Source: Bacteroidales bacterium
GTDB lineage: Bacteria; Bacteroidota; Bacteroidia; Bacteroidales; UBA1715
Length of the DNA stretch: 9,460 nt
NCBI GenBank assembly: GCA_017618935.1
Contig: JAFZTG010000020.1
Coordinates: forward strand, 1 to 9,460
Direction of reading: 5' to 3'
The translations under genes were made by a program, and so were the position numbers. The first letter of the stretch is position 1, and every line of letters starts with the position of its first letter. Below, piece after piece: positions 6,764 to 9,460 of the stretch. The notes under the pieces are model-generated. The model did not search any database and was not told the DNA's origin. It saw only the letters and a program-made list of their open reading frames with translations.

Positions 6764-8632
6764 ATGTTACAAGAATACGATGTAATAGTTGTTGGTGCCG
6801 GACACGCTGGCTGTGAAGCCGCCGCTGCCGCTGCCCGTCTGGGTTCGCAGACGTTGCTCATCACAATGGATATGACGAAAATGGCGGCTATGTCGTGCAA
6901 TCCTGCCGTTGGTGGTATTGCCAAAGGACAGATTGTCCGCGAGATTGACGCACTTGGTGGTGCTATGGGAAAAATCACCGATGCTTCGTCAATTCAGTTC
7001 CGAATGTTGAACAAATCGAAGGGCCCTGCTATGTGGAGCCCTCGTTCGCAAGCCGACAGGGCGTTGTTCATTAAGCACTGGCGCGAAGAACTTGAATCTA
7101 TCCCAAATCTTGATTTTTGGCAAGATGCCGTTTGCGAACTGTTGCTCGACAAAGATAAAGTTGTTGGTGTTAAAACGGTCTGGGGAATTTCTATCAAGGC
7201 AAAGTCTGTGGTTTTAACCAACGGAACTTTTTTGAACGGCTTGATGCACATCGGCCGTTCGCAAGTCGAAGGAGGTAGAATAGGGGAGTTGCCTTCGTAT
7301 AAACTTTCCGATCAAATCCGTGATTTTGGATTCGAGGTCGGAAGAATGAAGACGGGAACTCCTGCTCGTATCGACGGAAGAACGATTGATTTTTCGAAAT
7401 GCAAGGAACAAAAAGGCGACGAAGAGATTGGTCAATTTTCGTTTGTTCCACGTGGAACAATTAAACGATTGCCTCAGTTAAGTTGTTGGATGACTTACAC
7501 GAATCCGCAAGTTCACGAAGTTCTTCGTTCGGGTTTTGCCGATTCGCCATTGTACAACGGAACAATAAAAAGTATCGGACCTCGATATTGTCCGAGCATT
7601 GAAACAAAATTGGTGACGTTTGCCGACAAGGACAAACATCAACTTTTCTTGGAGCCTGAGGGAATCAACACGTGCGAATATTATTTGAACGGATTTTCAT
7701 CGTCGTTGCCAGCCGATGTGCAATATAAGGCAATGCGTTTGTTACCTGGTTTGGAGAATTGCAAAATTTTCCGTCCGGGATATGCCATCGAATACGATTT
7801 CTTTATGCCGACTCAGTTGACGGCATCGTTGGAAACAAAAATGATACAAAATTTGTTCTTCGCCGGACAAATCAACGGAACTACTGGTTACGAGGAAGCA
7901 GGAGCGCAAGGTCTGATTGCTGGAATCAATGCTTCGCTCAAGGCATCGGAACGGGAAGCGTTTATTCTTCATCGCGATGAGGCATATATTGGCGTGCTGA
8001 TTGACGACCTTATTACCAAGGGTGTGAACGAGCCGTATAGAATGTTTACTTCGCGTGCGGAATTTAGAATCTTGCTTCGTCAGGATGATGCCGATGTTCG
8101 TCTTACGCCAAAAGGGATTGAACTCGGTTTGGTTGACGATGTAAGGAAACGTGCGTTTGAACATAAGATGACGGCTGTCGAGAAGTTGACGAATTACGTG
8201 AACGAGAAAAAAATGACGATGGCGCAGGCGAATCCTATTCTTGAATCGTTAGGCAGCAAGCCGTTGGAGGAATCAACCAAGTTGGCAAACCTCATTGCCC
8301 GACCGAATGTTTCGGTAAAATGTTTCCACGTGGAACAATCTGATTTTGTAGAGACCGACGACGTTGACTGGGACGTGGTGCAGGAGTCGGTGGACATCAA
8401 TATAAAGTATTCGGGCTACATTGAGAAGGAACGACAGATTGCAGAAAAGATTTCCCGATTGGATTATATCAAAATCAAAGGAAAAATTCCGTACGAGAAA
8501 ATAGAGTCGCTTTCAACCGAGGCACGACAAAAACTGACGAAGATTGACCCCGAAACCATTGGCCAAGCGTCACGAATCAGCGGTATTTCTCCGGCAGACA
8601 TTAATGTGTTGCTTGTCTATTTAGGAAGATAA
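6764..8632 (+). CDS. mnmG: tRNA uridine-5-carboxymethylaminomethyl modification enzyme MnmG (GidA)
   Basis: With its partner MnmE (not in this window), MnmG uses FAD, NADH, methylene-tetrahydrofolate and glycine or ammonium to install the carboxymethylaminomethyl/aminomethyl group on wobble U34 of several tRNAs. The 622 residues are full length (E. coli about 629). The FAD Rossmann motif is VIVVGAGHAGCEAA (8-21). The catalytic cysteines are Cys45 in MSCNPAVGG and Cys276 in IGPRYCPS; the latter is the MnmG signature. GQINGTTGYEEA lies mid-protein, and the C-terminal helical MnmE/tRNA-binding region ends in ADINVLLVYLGR. It is separated from ybeY by 4 bp. The DNA contains two parS-like palindromes, falling in segments (VPRGT at about 228-232 and FHVEQ near 521-525) that look like variable surface regions rather than catalytic ones. 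The stop lies 3 bp from that of the convergent gene. Confidence 0.97.
   Translation: MLQEYDVIVVGAGHAGCEAAAAAARLGSQTLLITMDMTKMAAMSCNPAVGGIAKGQIVREIDALGGAMGKITDASSIQFRMLNKSKGPAMWSPRSQADRALFIKHWREELESIPNLDFWQDAVCELLLDKDKVVGVKTVWGISIKAKSVVLTNGTFLNGLMHIGRSQVEGGRIGELPSYKLSDQIRDFGFEVGRMKTGTPARIDGRTIDFSKCKEQKGDEEIGQFSFVPRGTIKRLPQLSCWMTYTNPQVHEVLRSGFADSPLYNGTIKSIGPRYCPSIETKLVTFADKDKHQLFLEPEGINTCEYYLNGFSSSLPADVQYKAMRLLPGLENCKIFRPGYAIEYDFFMPTQLTASLETKMIQNLFFAGQINGTTGYEEAGAQGLIAGINASLKASEREAFILHRDEAYIGVLIDDLITKGVNEPYRMFTSRAEFRILLRQDDADVRLTPKGIELGLVDDVRKRAFEHKMTAVEKLTNYVNEKKMTMAQANPILESLGSKPLEESTKLANLIARPNVSVKCFHVEQSDFVETDDVDWDVVQESVDINIKYSGYIEKERQIAEKISRLDYIKIKGKIPYEKIESLSTEARQKLTKIDPETIGQASRISGISPADINVLLVYLGR
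7443..7460. promoter_or_regulatory. parS: Perfect parS-like palindrome inside mnmG
   Basis: The sequence TTGTTCCACGTGGAACAA is an 18-bp perfect inverted repeat. Its inner 16 bases (7444-7459) read TGTTCCACGTGGAACA. The broadly conserved bacterial parS consensus is TGTTnCACGTGaAACA, so this differs only at the base after the CACGTG core, where full symmetry is kept instead. parS is the site where ParB loads onto DNA for chromosome segregation. The function is inferred from sequence alone; parA and parB are not in the window. Confidence 0.72.
8322..8337. promoter_or_regulatory. Second, partial parS-like site inside mnmG
   Basis: GTTTCCACGTGGAACA shares the CACGTG core and an intact right arm (GAACA) with the site at 7443-7460, while the left arm matches at three of five bases. 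The inner 12 bp TTCCACGTGGAA (8324-8335) is a perfect palindrome. It is read as FHVEQ, in a different codon frame from the first site. It may be a weaker ParB site or a decaying copy. Confidence 0.5.
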
Positions 8633-8635
8633 TAG

Positions 8636-9160
8636 TTATTTCTTTGCATCTTGCACAAGGCGGACAGACCGCTCCTCAATGCGGTCGTAGTAATCCATAC
8701 CAATAATTTCGCCGAAGTACAAAAAGTAGGCTTTCTCGTCATTGTAAGCCGAACTCGACCAGTAGTAGCCGATGGAACCACCAAAAAACACCTTTGGACC
8801 GTCAATGCCCTCGTCGCGCTTGCCAGCAGCAGGAAGAAAAATGCTGTTACTGTTCTTTTTGCTTGTCACCTTATATCCCTTAACACCTTTTTCTTCTGCC
8901 CATAACCATGTACAATTATCTATCAACTCTTGAAATTCCTCTCTTGTCGGTAATCTTTCCTCGTTTTTCTTTAATGTTAACGCATTATCAAATGTATAAT
9001 ACTCACCGTTTTCCTCTGGAGAATTAGCGCCAACGTTGCACGTAGCCCATGTAACGCTTAAACCTAAATCAACAAATTCGTTCTGTGCATGTGCATTAAA
9101 CGATAGTACAATCAACGTCAAAAGGCTTAAAGTAATACTTGTAAGATAGAACCGTTTCAT
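8636..9160 (-). CDS. Secreted Fibrobacter-succinogenes-major-paralogous-domain protein
   Basis: The 174-residue product has a Sec signal peptide (1-25, ending FNAHA before QNEF), so it is exported. The mature part starts with FVDLGLSVTWATCNVGA (29-45), continues through RLPTREEFQELIDNCTW (69-85), GYKVTSKKNSNSIFLPAAG (95-113) and GYYWSSSAYN (131-140), and ends SVRLVQDAKK. This series is the hallmark of the 'Fib_succ_major' paralogous domain, related to DUF1566 and the FGE/C-type-lectin-like fold, which is abundant in gut and rumen Bacteroidales. The molecular role is unknown; surface binding is only a guess. The linker between EYYTF and RLPT is short compared with the relatives I remember, which often carry a WGE motif there. 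It is followed upstream by a tandem paralogue and has its own promoter element. The stop lies 3 bp from the mnmG stop on the opposite strand. Confidence 0.87.
   Translation of the reverse strand: MKRFYLTSITLSLLTLIVLSFNAHAQNEFVDLGLSVTWATCNVGANSPEENGEYYTFDNALTLKKNEERLPTREEFQELIDNCTWLWAEEKGVKGYKVTSKKNSNSIFLPAAGKRDEGIDGPKVFFGGSIGYYWSSSAYNDEKAYFLYFGEIIGMDYYDRIEERSVRLVQDAKK
8822..8842 (-). repeat. Direct repeat copy 1 (IFLPAAG codons)
   Basis: These 21 bases are identical to 9405-9425 and encode IFLPAAG in the first paralogue. It is the longest uninterrupted identity I found between the two tandem genes; the next bases also match well, with a shared stretch encoding TSKKN. Confidence 0.85.
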
Positions 9161-9182
9161 TTTGTATCAATTATAACAACTG

Positions 9183-9190
9183 CAAAGATA
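9183..9190 (-). promoter_or_regulatory. Bacteroidetes-type promoter -7 element for the secreted-protein gene
   Basis: The minus strand reads TATCTTTG, identical to the pyrE element and also preceded by CA, 22 bp upstream of the ATG at 9160-9158. The expected leader is about 13-17 nt. A TTG at the -33 distance is not evident. Its presence between the tandem paralogues implies that they can be transcribed separately. Confidence 0.65.
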
Positions 9191-9227
9191 TGACTATTAT
9201 TGTAACTTTTTCTCTTGAAAGAAAGAG

Positions 9228-9460
9228 TTATTTCTTCACATCTTGTACCAGACGGATAGGCCGCCTGTATGTGCGGTAGTCGCTGTCTGTGTACACACCG
9301 TCAATGTAGTAGTTTAGACAGTGGGCGTAGTCGCTACCATAAACTGAACTCGACCAGAGGTAGCCGTAGGAACCCACATCGTGCACGTTTGTACTGTCGC
9401 GGTAGCCAGCAGCAGGAAGAAAAATACTGTTTCCATTCTTTTTGCTTGTCGCCTTATAAC
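9228..9460 (-). CDS. Second secreted paralogous-domain protein, C-terminal part (cut by right edge)
   Basis: The minus strand from the right edge is open for 76 complete codons to the TAA at 9230-9228. It encodes a C-terminal paralogue of the gene at 8636-9160. The shared blocks are YKATSKKNGNSIFLPAAG, GYLWSSSVYGSDYAH and RPIRLVQDVKK, matching YKVTSKKNSNSIFLPAAG, GYYWSSSAYNDEKAY and RSVRLVQDAKK. Between these blocks the two differ: this copy has RDSTNVHDVGSY where the other has a longer segment with VFFGG, and its YYIDGVYTDSDYRTYRR segment is richer in Tyr and Asp. The N-terminus and signal peptide lie outside the window. It ends 67 bp before the next gene, and I see no clear terminator in that gap. 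Confidence 0.87.
   Translation of the reverse strand, partial: YKATSKKNGNSIFLPAAGYRDSTNVHDVGSYGYLWSSSVYGSDYAHCLNYYIDGVYTDSDYRTYRRPIRLVQDVKK
9405..9425 (-). repeat. Direct repeat copy 2 (IFLPAAG codons)
   Basis: Identical to 8822-8842 and located at the same place in the second paralogue. It marks recent duplication, gene conversion or strong local constraint. Confidence 0.85.

Noticed and set aside
6436..6978. 180-codon minus-strand open frame across ybeY and the mnmG start
   Set aside because: It is antisense to two firmly identified genes and its translation resembles no family.
7194..7460. Minus-strand open frame inside mnmG beginning MFHVEQ
   Set aside because: It is a shadow of mnmG. 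The MFHVEQ start is simply the parS-like palindrome read on the other strand, a known source of false short ORFs.
9211..9228. Possible stem CTCTT/AAGAG with 6-base loop after the right-edge gene
   Set aside because: Only five base pairs, AT-leaning, and followed on the minus strand by A residues rather than a T tract, so it does not qualify as an intrinsic terminator.

Overview
The window looks like chromosomal DNA from a member of the Bacteroidota, most likely a Bacteroidales-type anaerobe. Four things suggest this. The base composition is moderately AT-rich. Upstream -7 elements match the Bacteroidetes consensus TAnnTTTG. The proteins carry Bacteroidetes-type features: a GldA-like ABC ATPase with the GYLPEHNPLY motif, a YbeY whose third metal ligand is Asp, and secreted 'VDLGLSVTWATCNVGA' paralogous-domain proteins. 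The ybeY-mnmG pairing is also familiar from this phylum. No plasmid, phage, IS, CRISPR, rRNA or tRNA signature is visible.

Layout. Minus-strand unit A (1938 to the left edge): pyrE, then a gldA-like ATPase, then an MltD-like lytic transglycosylase cut by the window edge. It has its own promoter in the 100-bp gap before pyrE. Minus-strand unit B (6034 to 2039): sppA, lpxK, a hypoxanthine/uracil-DNA-glycosylase-like gene and rdgB, tightly packed, with a likely extra promoter just before rdgB. A 305-bp divergent intergenic region (6035-6339) follows. Plus-strand unit C (6340-8632): ybeY and mnmG. On the right, two tandem minus-strand genes for secreted Fibrobacter-succinogenes-major-paralogous-domain proteins; the second is cut by the right edge.

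Most of this is housekeeping: pyrimidine synthesis, lipid A 4'-phosphorylation, inner-membrane peptide turnover, ribosome maturation and tRNA wobble modification. Two points go beyond routine annotation. First, mnmG contains a perfect 18-bp palindrome that fits the bacterial parS centromere consensus, and 878 bp further on a second, partial copy. The two are read in different codon frames, so the DNA rather than the protein appears to be conserved. This suggests a ParB loading region embedded in mnmG. Second, a glycosylase resembling the hypoxanthine-DNA glycosylase family lies directly upstream of the dITP/ITP pyrophosphatase gene rdgB, which suggests a paired defence against inosine in DNA. 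I found no clearly novel multi-gene system.
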